Of a DNA stretch of 6,146 bases, positions 1-4,622 are shown one piece after another. Position 1 is the stretch's first letter; each line of letters opens with the position of its first letter. This DNA is from WOZL01 sp041678645 (GTDB lineage Bacteria > Patescibacteriota > Dojkabacteria > SC72): positions 1 through 6,146 of the forward strand of contig JBAYNT010000035.1 of assembly GCA_041678645.1 (NCBI GenBank), in the 5' to 3' direction. The notes under the pieces were generated by a model. It made no database searches and was not told where the DNA came from. It was given only the letters and a program-made list of their open reading frames with translations. The translations under genes were made by a program, and so were the position numbers.

Positions 1-428
1 GCCCAGTTTGCGAGAGCTGCAGATATTGTAAGATGATTCAACATCTCTGGCGTGATCAGAGGCAACGTCTCCAGAGTGTCACCTTTGGTGGTTATGCCCC
101 AGCTTGAATTACTCCAGCGAATAACAAATCGATCAACCGTCTGACGTACTGGATCGTCATAATTATTCGGAAGTGCAGATTGGCAGCTGCAATGTATAAT
201 ATCACCAATCTTGAGACTGCCACTATAATCGATTTCCACCGGTATATCTGGGCATGACAGACCATCCTTAACGAGCATCTCACGGATATCATTTTTCAGG
301 CTCTCCGCATGGCCAGCTCGAACTTCCTCCATATGATTTCGGAGTTCAGTTCGCTGCTTGAGCCAAATATCAAGCCCCTCTTCTAACACTGGTAGCACAT
401 TGTCAATTGATTCTTTCAAAGTATACAT
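1..428 (-). CDS. Partial unknown protein, member of the window's paralogous family (C-terminus outside window)
   Basis: An open frame starts with ATG at 428 and runs off the left edge without a stop, giving 142 complete codons (MYTLKESIDNVLPVLEEGLD at the N-terminus). The start lies behind the shared P2 leader, with AGAGAGG spaced 5 bases from ATG. The leader here reads GATGCC instead of the usual GTTACC. Residues 1-55 look helical and charged, and 60-103 look strand-rich. Residues 104-111 read RWSNSSWG, aligning with HWSNTGFG of the protein at 2867-2028; both also carry LPVL near residue 12. The segment after it ends in a helix with NW at 141-142, matching the family's conserved Trp. I do not recognise a function. 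It is the most downstream gene seen and has both P1 and P2 promoters. Confidence 0.85.
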   Translation of the reverse strand, partial: MYTLKESIDNVLPVLEEGLDIWLKQRTELRNHMEEVRAGHAESLKNDIREMLVKDGLSCPDIPVEIDYSGSLKIGDIIHCSCQSALPNNYDDPVRQTVDRFVIRWSNSSWGITTKGDTLETLPLITPEMLNHLTISAALANW

Positions 429-445
429 GGCATCCTCTCTTGTCG

Positions 446-483
446 TTTTTATTATTATAATCTGTTTTTATTATTATAATCTG
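446..483. repeat. Perfect 19-bp tandem duplication inside a promoter
   Basis: Units 446-464 and 465-483 are identical, and each contains TATAAT plus the following AATAAAAA on the minus strand. The unit length is nearly two helix turns, so the second -10 lies on about the same DNA face. Replication slippage is a likely origin. Confidence 0.95.
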
Positions 484-501
484 CTTTAGAAAAAACGTAT
501 A
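446..501 (-). promoter_or_regulatory. Proximal promoter P2 of the gene starting at 428, with duplicated -10 region
   Basis: TATACG (501-496) and TATAAT (478-473) are separated by 17 bases that include a T6 run. The 19 bases spanning the -10 element are perfectly duplicated (446-464 and 465-483), so a second TATAAT lies at 459-454. Only this copy of P2 is duplicated. Confidence 0.7.
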
Positions 502-533
502 AACTATTTTTGAGTGTTTGAGTGTTTACTAGA

Positions 534-573
534 TCTACCCCTATTATAGCTATATATATAATTTTAGTATAAT
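534..573 (-). promoter_or_regulatory. Distal promoter P1 of the gene starting at 428
   Basis: TATACT (571-566), a 17-base spacer and TATAAT (548-543) are followed by AGGGGTAGA. These 40 bases are identical to 5266-5305 and 6012-6051. The element starts in the U-tract of the preceding terminator. Between P1 and P2 lies a short direct repeat, ACACTCAA twice (526-511). Confidence 0.65.
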
Positions 574-599
574 AAAAAAGGAGGACTTTTCAGCCCTCC
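573..599 (-). terminator. Intrinsic terminator of the 1374-613 gene
   Basis: In the minus-strand RNA, GGAGGGCU pairs with AGUCCUCC (599-592 with 587-580, one G-U pair) around a GAAA tetraloop. A run of U residues follows and leads directly into promoter P1. The stop codon lies 13 bases upstream. Confidence 0.9.
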
Positions 600-612
600 C
601 TGATACTGTATT

Positions 613-1374
613 TTAGGATATAACCTTGTCGACAGCTGCAAGGAACTCTTGAGTGTTGAATGAGCGTTTGGATACCGAGCCACGTTGAGAAGTTCGAATG
701 GTTCGGATTCCAGCTCCGCCACGAGTGAGGGTATCAAAGGTGTACGTTACACCATACTGGCCAGATATCGCATTAATAATCTCAGTAACATCATCTCCCG
801 GTTGCAGAGATCCAAGAAGCTCATTCTTGGCTTGAATACGTGCCTCAGTCAATGCGTCAGACAGTCCGTCAATCTGGGCATCGTGCAGATCTTTATACTC
901 ATCACGGATCTTCTTGCTGTTTTCGAACAGCTTGGCGAGCAGTCCGACAGTGTCCGTGTTACTCAACCAAGACAGAAGTGCAGACATGTCATTGGCTGCT
1001 TCGATGATATTATTAATTTCATTACGCATCTCTTCCTGAGTATCGGTTGAGGTTTGCGACATGCTGTAGCCAGTGGTGGAAACTCGAGTCTTGACGCATT
1101 CAGGGTGGAAGACGTTCTTTTCATCACCATCAAGTCTCCATGTTTCATAAGAAATCGATACCGTGGCACCTGTAGTGCGTAGAGTTAGTCCTAACTCACC
1201 TTCGATCTGAAGCTTATCTTCAGGAAGTATGCTGTTGACTCCGTACTCTTCGAAGATAGGCAATTGCCCTTCTTTCACTGCACTCTCTATGGTGTTGTAT
1301 CGATCTTCATACAATCTAGCTTGAGCATCGGTGAACGGTTTGATCATTGCTTTGAGTTCATTGATAGTTTTCAT
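613..1374 (-). CDS. Unknown 253-residue protein, paralogous family (STTGY type)
   Basis: The protein starts MKTINELKAM at 1374, 5 bases after AGAGAGG in the shared leader. No family is recognised. Residues 1-45 look helical, and 57-80 look strand-rich with YETWR at 76-80. KNVFHPECV is at 86-94 and STTGYS at 99-104. A helix over 112-137 ends in LLSWL, LFENSKK is at 149-155, GDDV at 193-196 and IRTIRT at 223-228. These landmarks line up in order with the protein at 4375-3563: YHSWR, KNTFDPKLV, STTGYG, ATW, LFDISK, GDDV and FRIIHT. The two are therefore true paralogues at roughly 30% identity by eye. There is no signal peptide or membrane segment, so it is probably cytoplasmic or packaged in the virion. 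The gene has P1, P2 and its own terminator. Confidence 0.93.
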   Translation of the reverse strand: MKTINELKAMIKPFTDAQARLYEDRYNTIESAVKEGQLPIFEEYGVNSILPEDKLQIEGELGLTLRTTGATVSISYETWRLDGDEKNVFHPECVKTRVSTTGYSMSQTSTDTQEEMRNEINNIIEAANDMSALLSWLSNTDTVGLLAKLFENSKKIRDEYKDLHDAQIDGLSDALTEARIQAKNELLGSLQPGDDVTEIINAISGQYGVTYTFDTLTRGGAGIRTIRTSQRGSVSKRSFNTQEFLAAVDKVIS

Positions 1375-1399
1375 GGTAACCTCTCTTGTCGTTTTTATT

Positions 1400-1428
1400 A
1401 TTATAATCAGTTTTAGAAAAAAAGTATA
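1400..1428 (-). promoter_or_regulatory. Proximal promoter P2 of the 1374-613 gene
   Basis: TATACT (1428-1423) and TATAAT (1405-1400) are 17 bases apart, with a T-run in the spacer. AATAAAAACGACAAGAGAGG and TTACC follow, leading to the start codon. Confidence 0.7.
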
Positions 1429-1478
1429 AAAAACTTTTCACTTTATCATACAACAATTTCACCCAAATTGTTCTACCC
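1424..1478. repeat. 55-bp perfect direct repeat, copy 1
   Basis: This stretch between P1 and P2 is identical over 55 bases to 2917-2971. It contains a 21-bp inverted repeat at 1452-1472, with arms AACAATTT and AAATTGTT around a 5-base spacer. That repeat could be an operator or a weak AU-rich hairpin. Other P1-P2 spacers in the window lack this sequence, so it marks the two genes as recent copies of a shared unit. Confidence 0.95.
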
Positions 1479-1511
1479 TTATTATAACCGTTCGTAGAAT
1501 ATTAGTATAAT
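1472..1511 (-). promoter_or_regulatory. Distal promoter P1 of the 1374-613 gene (diverged spacer)
   Basis: TATACT (1509-1504) and TATAAT (1486-1481) are again exactly 17 bases apart, followed by AAGGGTAGAA. The spacer sequence differs completely from the other P1 copies while both boxes and their spacing are kept, which supports the two boxes as the functional parts. Confidence 0.65.
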
Positions 1512-1536
1512 AAAAAATGGATCCTTCTGGATCCAT
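1511..1536 (-). terminator. Intrinsic terminator of the 1900-1556 gene
   Basis: AUGGAUCC and GGAUCCAU form a perfect 8-bp stem (1536-1529 with 1524-1517) around an AGAA loop. A U6 run follows at 1517-1512. Confidence 0.9.
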
Positions 1537-1555
1537 AATTATTATGTAGCTGGAC

Positions 1556-1900
1556 TTAAGAGGGGTCGGACAAGGCTGCCTCCACGTAGCCGGATACGTT
1601 GTATAGCAGCTCTTCAGACATTCTTGCAATACCCCCAATGCATTTGGTCGCCACCCATAAATCGTCGTCTCCTTGCAAATCGTAGTCCGACATAAGATCC
1701 GTCCATACAAGGAGCAGATCAAGAAGTACCCCATAGCGATAGATCAAGTGTAGGGCGGTCGGGTCATCTTCTCTTTCGATGACATTGAGAGCAGCCAAAA
1801 TGTCACGAGGTGGGATTGTAAGATTTTCCTCAAGTACGTCCTCGGAGATATCTAAATAGATCTTTTCCCAGTGCTGTTGCAAACTTTTGCATATTTTCAT
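1556..1900 (-). CDS. Unknown 114-residue acidic protein with duplicated N-terminus
   Basis: The protein starts MKICKSLQQH at 1900 behind ATGAGAGGTTAGC, a one-base variant of the shared leader. It is acidic and looks almost wholly helical, with a hydrophobic stretch around residues 54-66 (YRYGVLLDLLLVW) and an acidic DLQGDDD segment at 74-80. No family is recognised. The first ten residues and all their codons are identical to the start of the protein at 3265-2966, and the bodies then differ completely. No distal P1 precedes it, so it depends on P2 or on read-through from the 2867-2028 gene. The hydrophobic stretch is probably a buried helix, not a membrane span. Confidence 0.88.
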   Translation of the reverse strand: MKICKSLQQHWEKIYLDISEDVLEENLTIPPRDILAALNVIEREDDPTALHLIYRYGVLLDLLLVWTDLMSDYDLQGDDDLWVATKCIGGIARMSEELLYNVSGYVEAALSDPS

Positions 1901-1901
1901 G
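1872..1901. repeat. 30-bp repeat covering a translation start, copy 1
   Basis: This stretch is identical to 3237-3266 and covers the ATG and the first ten codons of the short gene, including all third positions. Similarity stops sharply inside the gene and continues imperfectly through the P2 promoter on the other side. Confidence 0.95.
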
Positions 1902-1925
1902 CTAACCTCTCATATTGTTTTTATT

Positions 1926-1953
1926 ATTATAATCAGATTTGGAAAAAAGTATA
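1926..1953 (-). promoter_or_regulatory. Proximal promoter P2 of the 1900-1556 gene
   Basis: TATACT (1953-1948) and TATAAT (1931-1926) have a 16-base spacer containing the T-run and CCAAATCTGAT. No P1 element lies between this and the upstream terminator. Confidence 0.7.
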
Positions 1954-1984
1954 AAGAAATTTCTGAAAAGTGTTTTTTGCAAAT

Positions 1985-2016
1985 AAAAAAGGGGATGACA
2001 GTTTCCCATCACCCCC
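1985..2016 (-). terminator. Intrinsic terminator of the 2867-2028 gene
   Basis: A G/C-rich stem (GGGGGUGAUGG with CUGUCAUCCCC, 11 pairs including G-U) closes on a GAAA tetraloop. A U6 run follows at 1990-1985. It lies 11 bases after the stop codon. Confidence 0.9.
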
Positions 2017-2027
2017 ACGTTGAGAGG

Positions 2028-2867
2028 TTATATATTAAGATGTCGCATCATCCAGTCCGCCATGTTGGCGTTTAGATCTTTGATATCCATTGTGGAATTT
2101 CGTGACTCATTGGTTGGCACATCTGCAGGGGCGGTGTGAGTTATGGAAATTTTGGAGGAAGTCTTTCTGTTGTACTTTGGCTCAAGATAGCTTTTGGGAT
2201 AGTTGCGAGCATACCGAGGAGGTCCAACAAATCCCCCAAGATCCATACCAAAAGAGAAATCATTGTACACAAGATCTGACGCAGTGTAGTCATTTACAAT
2301 CTTGTGCATTTCATTGTACAGATCATTACTCCGTTCAATCAGCGGGCTTTTCTTCTGTTTCATTTCTGAGAATATTATGGACATTGCAGTCACGATACGC
2401 TCAAGATCCTGAGGATATTTTCTGAGCCACCGATTAAGACGGTAGGCACATTCCAAATGGTCTGTCATATCTTGATTCACCAAAGTATTGGCAGGGTCGA
2501 GGATCTCAGAACCAGAAATGGAGACTCCAAAGCCTGTGTTGGACCAATGCACGTGCACGTCACGGTTCTGAATATAATATGCATTTGTTTGTTCATCTCT
2601 TGTGCCTTGTGCATAGATGTCTAAGATTGTCCTGTTGTCCGTTGCACATTTGAACGCAACATTGGTTACATTTTTTACAGTGATCTCCAAAAGATCACTA
2701 TCGATATCTCCGATGATATTCTGAATCTTGATTTTCAGTAACTGAGAAGAGTCAGAGTTTATGGCTGCAACTTCTTCGTTAAGTTCATACCATTCTTTAA
2801 TGGTGGGTGCAAGTTGTTTCTGCAAGACTGGCAGGTGTTTTTCGAGTACAGCGTTCAAGCTTTTCAT
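2028..2867 (-). CDS. Unknown 279-residue protein, paralogous family (HWSNTGFG type)
   Basis: The protein starts MKSLNAVLEK at 2867, 5 bases after GAGAGG in the shared leader. Residues 1-55 look helical. Residues 60-85 and 95-118 look strand-rich, with HWSNTGFG at 107-114. A helix follows and ends in RWL at 146-148, then a long helix to about 173. A loop rich in Gly, Pro and Tyr lies at 205-230 (FGMDLGGFVGPPRYARNYP), a strand KISITHT at 239-245, a Ser/Thr/Asn linker, and a C-terminal helix DIKDLNANMADWMMRHL. HWSNTGFG matches RWSNSSWG of the gene at 428. The order of turn, helix, Trp, strand and terminal helix matches the STTGY pair. I assign no function. The UAACCUCUC at its 3' end is complementary to the shared ribosome binding site. 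Confidence 0.93.
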   Translation of the reverse strand: MKSLNAVLEKHLPVLQKQLAPTIKEWYELNEEVAAINSDSSQLLKIKIQNIIGDIDSDLLEITVKNVTNVAFKCATDNRTILDIYAQGTRDEQTNAYYIQNRDVHVHWSNTGFGVSISGSEILDPANTLVNQDMTDHLECAYRLNRWLRKYPQDLERIVTAMSIIFSEMKQKKSPLIERSNDLYNEMHKIVNDYTASDLVYNDFSFGMDLGGFVGPPRYARNYPKSYLEPKYNRKTSSKISITHTAPADVPTNESRNSTMDIKDLNANMADWMMRHLNI

Positions 2868-2892
2868 GGTAACCTCTCATATTGTTTTTATT

Positions 2893-2921
2893 ATTATAAT
2901 CAGATTTGGAAAAAACGTATA
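2893..2921 (-). promoter_or_regulatory. Proximal promoter P2 of the 2867-2028 gene
   Basis: TATACG (2921-2916) and TATAAT (2898-2893) are 17 bases apart with a T6 run in the spacer. The distal P1 expected upstream is missing except for its GGGGTAGAA tail at 2972-2964. Confidence 0.7.
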
Positions 2922-2971
2922 AAAAACTTTTCACTTTATCATACAACAATTTCACCCAAATTGTTCTACCC
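2917..2971. repeat. 55-bp perfect direct repeat, copy 2
   Basis: This copy is identical to 1424-1478, including the 21-bp inverted repeat, here at 2945-2965. At its right end the match stops where the coding sequence of the 3265-2966 gene begins. The stop codon of that gene, TAG at 2968-2966, lies inside the repeat. Confidence 0.95.
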
Positions 2972-3265
2972 CTCTGTGCTCGCCCTCTCTTCCCACTCAA
3001 GCACTATAGCAGCACTCTCAATCGTTTCCAAAGAAACAGAGCAAGCAGATTTTGACGGGTTCATTGTGTGCCCTGCAATCAACTCGGCCACAACTGCCTC
3101 AGGCAAAGTGTCTGGCCAGTAACTCCAATAAACAGGACTCGTAGCGTCCTCGGCATCCTTAGTGAATCGGTCGCCATCGTCATAGAATCCAACCTTCTCC
3201 AAAGCCGCCTTAATGGTATCGATCTCCTTAACCAAATGCTGTTGCAAACTTTTGCATATTTTCAT
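2966..3265 (-). CDS. Unknown 99-residue protein, probably 3'-truncated by fusion to a promoter
   Basis: The start is ATG at 3265, giving MKICKSLQQH. A longer frame to 3409 exists, but its extra residues (IIIIKTIREVT) translate the P2 promoter and ribosome binding site, so it is rejected. The protein looks helical at both ends, with an aromatic patch VYWSYWPD at about 45-52. The last codons read into the conserved GGGGTAGA of a P1 promoter tail, which supplies the TAG stop. No terminator follows. The simplest reading is a deletion that removed the original 3' end, the terminator and the P1 boxes. No family is recognised. Transcripts should continue into the 2867-2028 gene. Confidence 0.82.
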   Translation of the reverse strand: MKICKSLQQHLVKEIDTIKAALEKVGFYDDGDRFTKDAEDATSPVYWSYWPDTLPEAVVAELIAGHTMNPSKSACSVSLETIESAAIVLEWEERASTEG

Positions 3266-3266
3266 G
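3237..3266. repeat. 30-bp repeat covering a translation start, copy 2
   Basis: This copy is identical to 1872-1901 and encodes MKICKSLQQH. It is joined to a different protein body and sits behind a P2 promoter that differs from copy 1 at a few positions. Confidence 0.95.
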
Positions 3267-3290
3267 GTAACCTCTCTTATCGTTTTTATT

Positions 3291-3319
3291 ATTATAATCA
3301 GATTTGGAAAAAAGTTATA
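3291..3319 (-). promoter_or_regulatory. Proximal promoter P2 of the 3265-2966 gene (variant upstream box)
   Basis: TATAAT (3296-3291) lies 17 bases from TATAAC (3319-3314), where other copies have TATAC. The upstream box overlaps the TAA stop codon (3317-3315) of the preceding small gene. There is no terminator between the two genes. Confidence 0.65.
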
Positions 3320-3482
3320 AACTATATTCGTATTCTCTGGATTGTTTACAGCCACGCCGTTCCGATTCTTTCTTACGGTCAACAAAGGTCTTCGACCTGA
3401 ATCGACCATCGTAGGCTCCGTCTTGGATCATGCGGTCTCGGACAATGCCGCCGAGCTTTTGTTTACGTTTCTTAGTTTTCAT
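3315..3482 (-). CDS. Small basic protein, possibly ArfA-like ribosome-rescue factor
   Basis: This 55-residue protein (MKTKKRKQKLGG at the start) has 18 Lys/Arg against 8 Asp/Glu. I prefer ATG at 3482, with AGGA 7 bases upstream, over ATG at 3509, which has no good ribosome binding site and would add nine residues. The pattern IVRDRMIQDG (13-22), GRFRSKTFVDRKK (26-38) and then a basic tail recalls ArfA, where a short helix is followed by an LFRxRV-like motif, KK and a basic tail. ArfA releases ribosomes stalled on mRNAs without a stop codon by recruiting RF2. The similarity is weak and made by eye; any small nucleic-acid-binding phage protein is an alternative. It lacks P1 and P2 and probably shares the transcript of the 4375-3563 gene, 80 bases upstream. 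Confidence 0.65.
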   Translation of the reverse strand: MKTKKRKQKLGGIVRDRMIQDGAYDGRFRSKTFVDRKKESERRGCKQSREYEYSL

Positions 3483-3562
3483 TTTCTCATCCTCATGCGT
3501 TTTCCTCATGTTAATTAATATAGAATGCCCTCCGATAGACTTTCTATAGTATTATTAAGTGT

Positions 3563-4375
3563 TCACCGAGTAAGGGAGTGCATAATATAGTTTTTGATAT
3601 CAGCTGATTTCAAAGTCTGCTTAGAATCTTTAATATAGTCTTCAGTAGGAAAGGTGTGGATGATCCGAAATCCCTCGCCCTTCTGAGTGAACTTATCAAA
3701 TACAGGAATGCTGGAGACGGAATACTTACGATATCCTGACTGCACATTAGTAACTTTAGGACTTACGATCGCGGATACATCATCCCCTTCAGAAATGGAA
3801 TTAAAGATCGCTTCAACAAATTCATCACGACGTGCTGAATAATTATCAGCAACTTCTTCATCTTCATCAGCTTTATAGCCTTCATACTTGTCATGAGCCA
3901 TTTTGCTGATATCGAACAATTGTTTTGCAATACCCGTAAAGTCAGCAGTCTTCATCCAAGTAGCCAGCACTACAAGATCATGGCCAGACTGAACATATTC
4001 ATTAAAATCTTTAGTCATGGATTCAGGAGTCGTATTCGAGCTCATACGCCAGCCATATCCTGTAGTGGAAAGATTTACATCCACAAGCTTTGGATCAAAT
4101 GTATTTTTGTCAGCATTATCAGAGCGTCTCCAGGAATGATATTCGATCGTCAAATGCATTCCCACACCTTCAATACTAACTCCATTTTCAATAGAGACTT
4201 TGAGACCTGCTTCTTGTAGTTTATCAAATCCGTGTTCAGACATTAATGGCTCAATCAAAGCAGCCTGTTCAGCTTCAATTAACGCATACTTTTCATCAAA
4301 TAAGACAGTTTTTTTAGCCCAAATAGCATTAAGCTCTTCTTTACCGGCATTGATTCGTTCAGCTAAAGTTTTCAT
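3563..4375 (-). CDS. Unknown 270-residue protein, paralogous family (STTGYG type)
   Basis: I place the start at 4375 (MKTLAERINA), 6 bases after GAGAGG. The ATG at 4390 lies inside the altered leader, ahead of GAGAGG, and would translate the ribosome binding site as MRGYS. Residues 1-55 look helical and 60-83 strand-rich, with EYHSWR at 78-83. KNTFDPKLV is at 90-98 and STTGYG at 103-108. A helix over 115-140 ends in ATW, LFDISK is at 153-158, an acidic segment at 168-176 and GDDV at 197-200. FRIIHT lies at 236-241 and a C-terminal helix at 255-268. These landmarks match the 1374-613 protein in order, most strongly from the STTGY turn to LF-x-x-SK. No function is recognised and no clear terminator follows, so the small gene downstream is likely co-transcribed. 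Confidence 0.93.
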   Translation of the reverse strand: MKTLAERINAGKEELNAIWAKKTVLFDEKYALIEAEQAALIEPLMSEHGFDKLQEAGLKVSIENGVSIEGVGMHLTIEYHSWRRSDNADKNTFDPKLVDVNLSTTGYGWRMSSNTTPESMTKDFNEYVQSGHDLVVLATWMKTADFTGIAKQLFDISKMAHDKYEGYKADEDEEVADNYSARRDEFVEAIFNSISEGDDVSAIVSPKVTNVQSGYRKYSVSSIPVFDKFTQKGEGFRIIHTFPTEDYIKDSKQTLKSADIKNYIMHSLTR

Positions 4376-4403
4376 TGAGTAACCTCTCATGTTCTTTTTG
4401 ATT

Positions 4404-4432
4404 ATTATAATCAGATTTAGAAAAAACGTATA
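4404..4432 (-). promoter_or_regulatory. Proximal promoter P2 of the 4375-3563 gene
   Basis: TATACG (4432-4427) and TATAAT (4409-4404) are 17 bases apart with the T6 run. The leader downstream is the most altered of the intact copies (AATCAAAAAGAACATGAGAG), yet GAGAGGTTA is kept. Confidence 0.7.
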
Positions 4433-4474
4433 AACTATATTTACGAATTATGATTATTTAGTTGTAGAAAATTG

Positions 4475-4533
4475 TTATATTTCCCCCTTCTTGGTAATCG
4501 TGCTGCTCATTAAATTATATAACCTTCAATCAT
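4475..4533 (-). pseudogene. Decayed gene start behind an orphan promoter (two tiny frames)
   Basis: Behind the orphan P2 promoter, AAGCGGTTATATG resembles the shared GAGAGGTTACCATG. It opens a seven-codon frame (MIEGYII, 4533-4510). Its TAA overlaps by one base an ATG opening an eleven-codon frame (MSSTITKKGEI, 4510-4475). Neither resembles a protein, so I read this as the remnant of a deleted gene. A short regulatory leader peptide or a non-coding transcript is possible. GGTTATAT occurs twice here, 7 bases apart. From 4474 to 4433 I see only AT-rich spacer. Confidence 0.4.
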
Positions 4534-4560
4534 ATAACCGCTTGTTTTTATTACATCATT

Positions 4561-4588
4561 ATTATAACGAGTTTCAGAAAAAAGTATA
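4561..4588 (-). promoter_or_regulatory. Orphan proximal promoter P2
   Basis: TATACT (4588-4583), a 16-base spacer with the T-run, and TATAAT (4566-4561) are intact. The downstream leader is disrupted (AATGATGTAATAAAAAC) and leads to no full gene. The upstream box abuts the U-tract of the 5180-4623 terminator. It could add transcription to the 4375-3563 gene in place of a P1. Confidence 0.6.
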
Positions 4589-4617
4589 AAAAAATAGAGA
4601 GACCGAAGCCTCTCTAT
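4588..4617 (-). terminator. Intrinsic terminator of the 5180-4623 gene
   Basis: A 10-bp stem (AUAGAGAGGC with GUCUCUCUAU, 4617-4608 with 4603-4594) closes on a UUCG tetraloop and is followed by U7. It lies 5 bases after the stop codon and runs directly into the orphan P2 promoter. Confidence 0.92.
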
Positions 4618-4622
4618 ATTAT

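Noticed and set aside
685..1050. Plus-strand open frames (such as 685-1050, 2090-2425, 3893-4219) as genes
   Set aside because: They lie antisense to well-supported minus-strand genes, lack ribosome binding sites and promoters, and have compositions typical of shadow frames.
963..1169. Minus-strand frame within the 1374-613 gene
   Set aside because: It is an out-of-frame shadow inside a paralogue whose reading frame is fixed by alignment to the 4375-3563 protein.
1441..2971. Insertion sequence or transposon bounded by the 55-bp repeats
   Set aside because: No transposase, terminal inverted repeats or target duplication is visible. The repeats are in direct orientation and are explained by module duplication.
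3266..3409. N-terminal extension of the 3265-2966 frame to an ATG at 3409
   Set aside because: The added residues translate the P2 promoter, the T-run and the ribosome binding site, and overlap the end of the small basic gene. ATG at 3265 matches the cassette start used by the other genes.
3530..3562. Terminator after the 4375-3563 gene
   Set aside because: The only hairpin (ATAGA with TCTAT, 5 bp) is weak and is not followed by a U-tract, so I do not call it.
4376..4390. Start at ATG 4390 for the 270-residue protein
   Set aside because: This ATG lies upstream of GAGAGG, so it would translate the ribosome binding site. The ATG at 4375 is the positional equivalent of the other starts.
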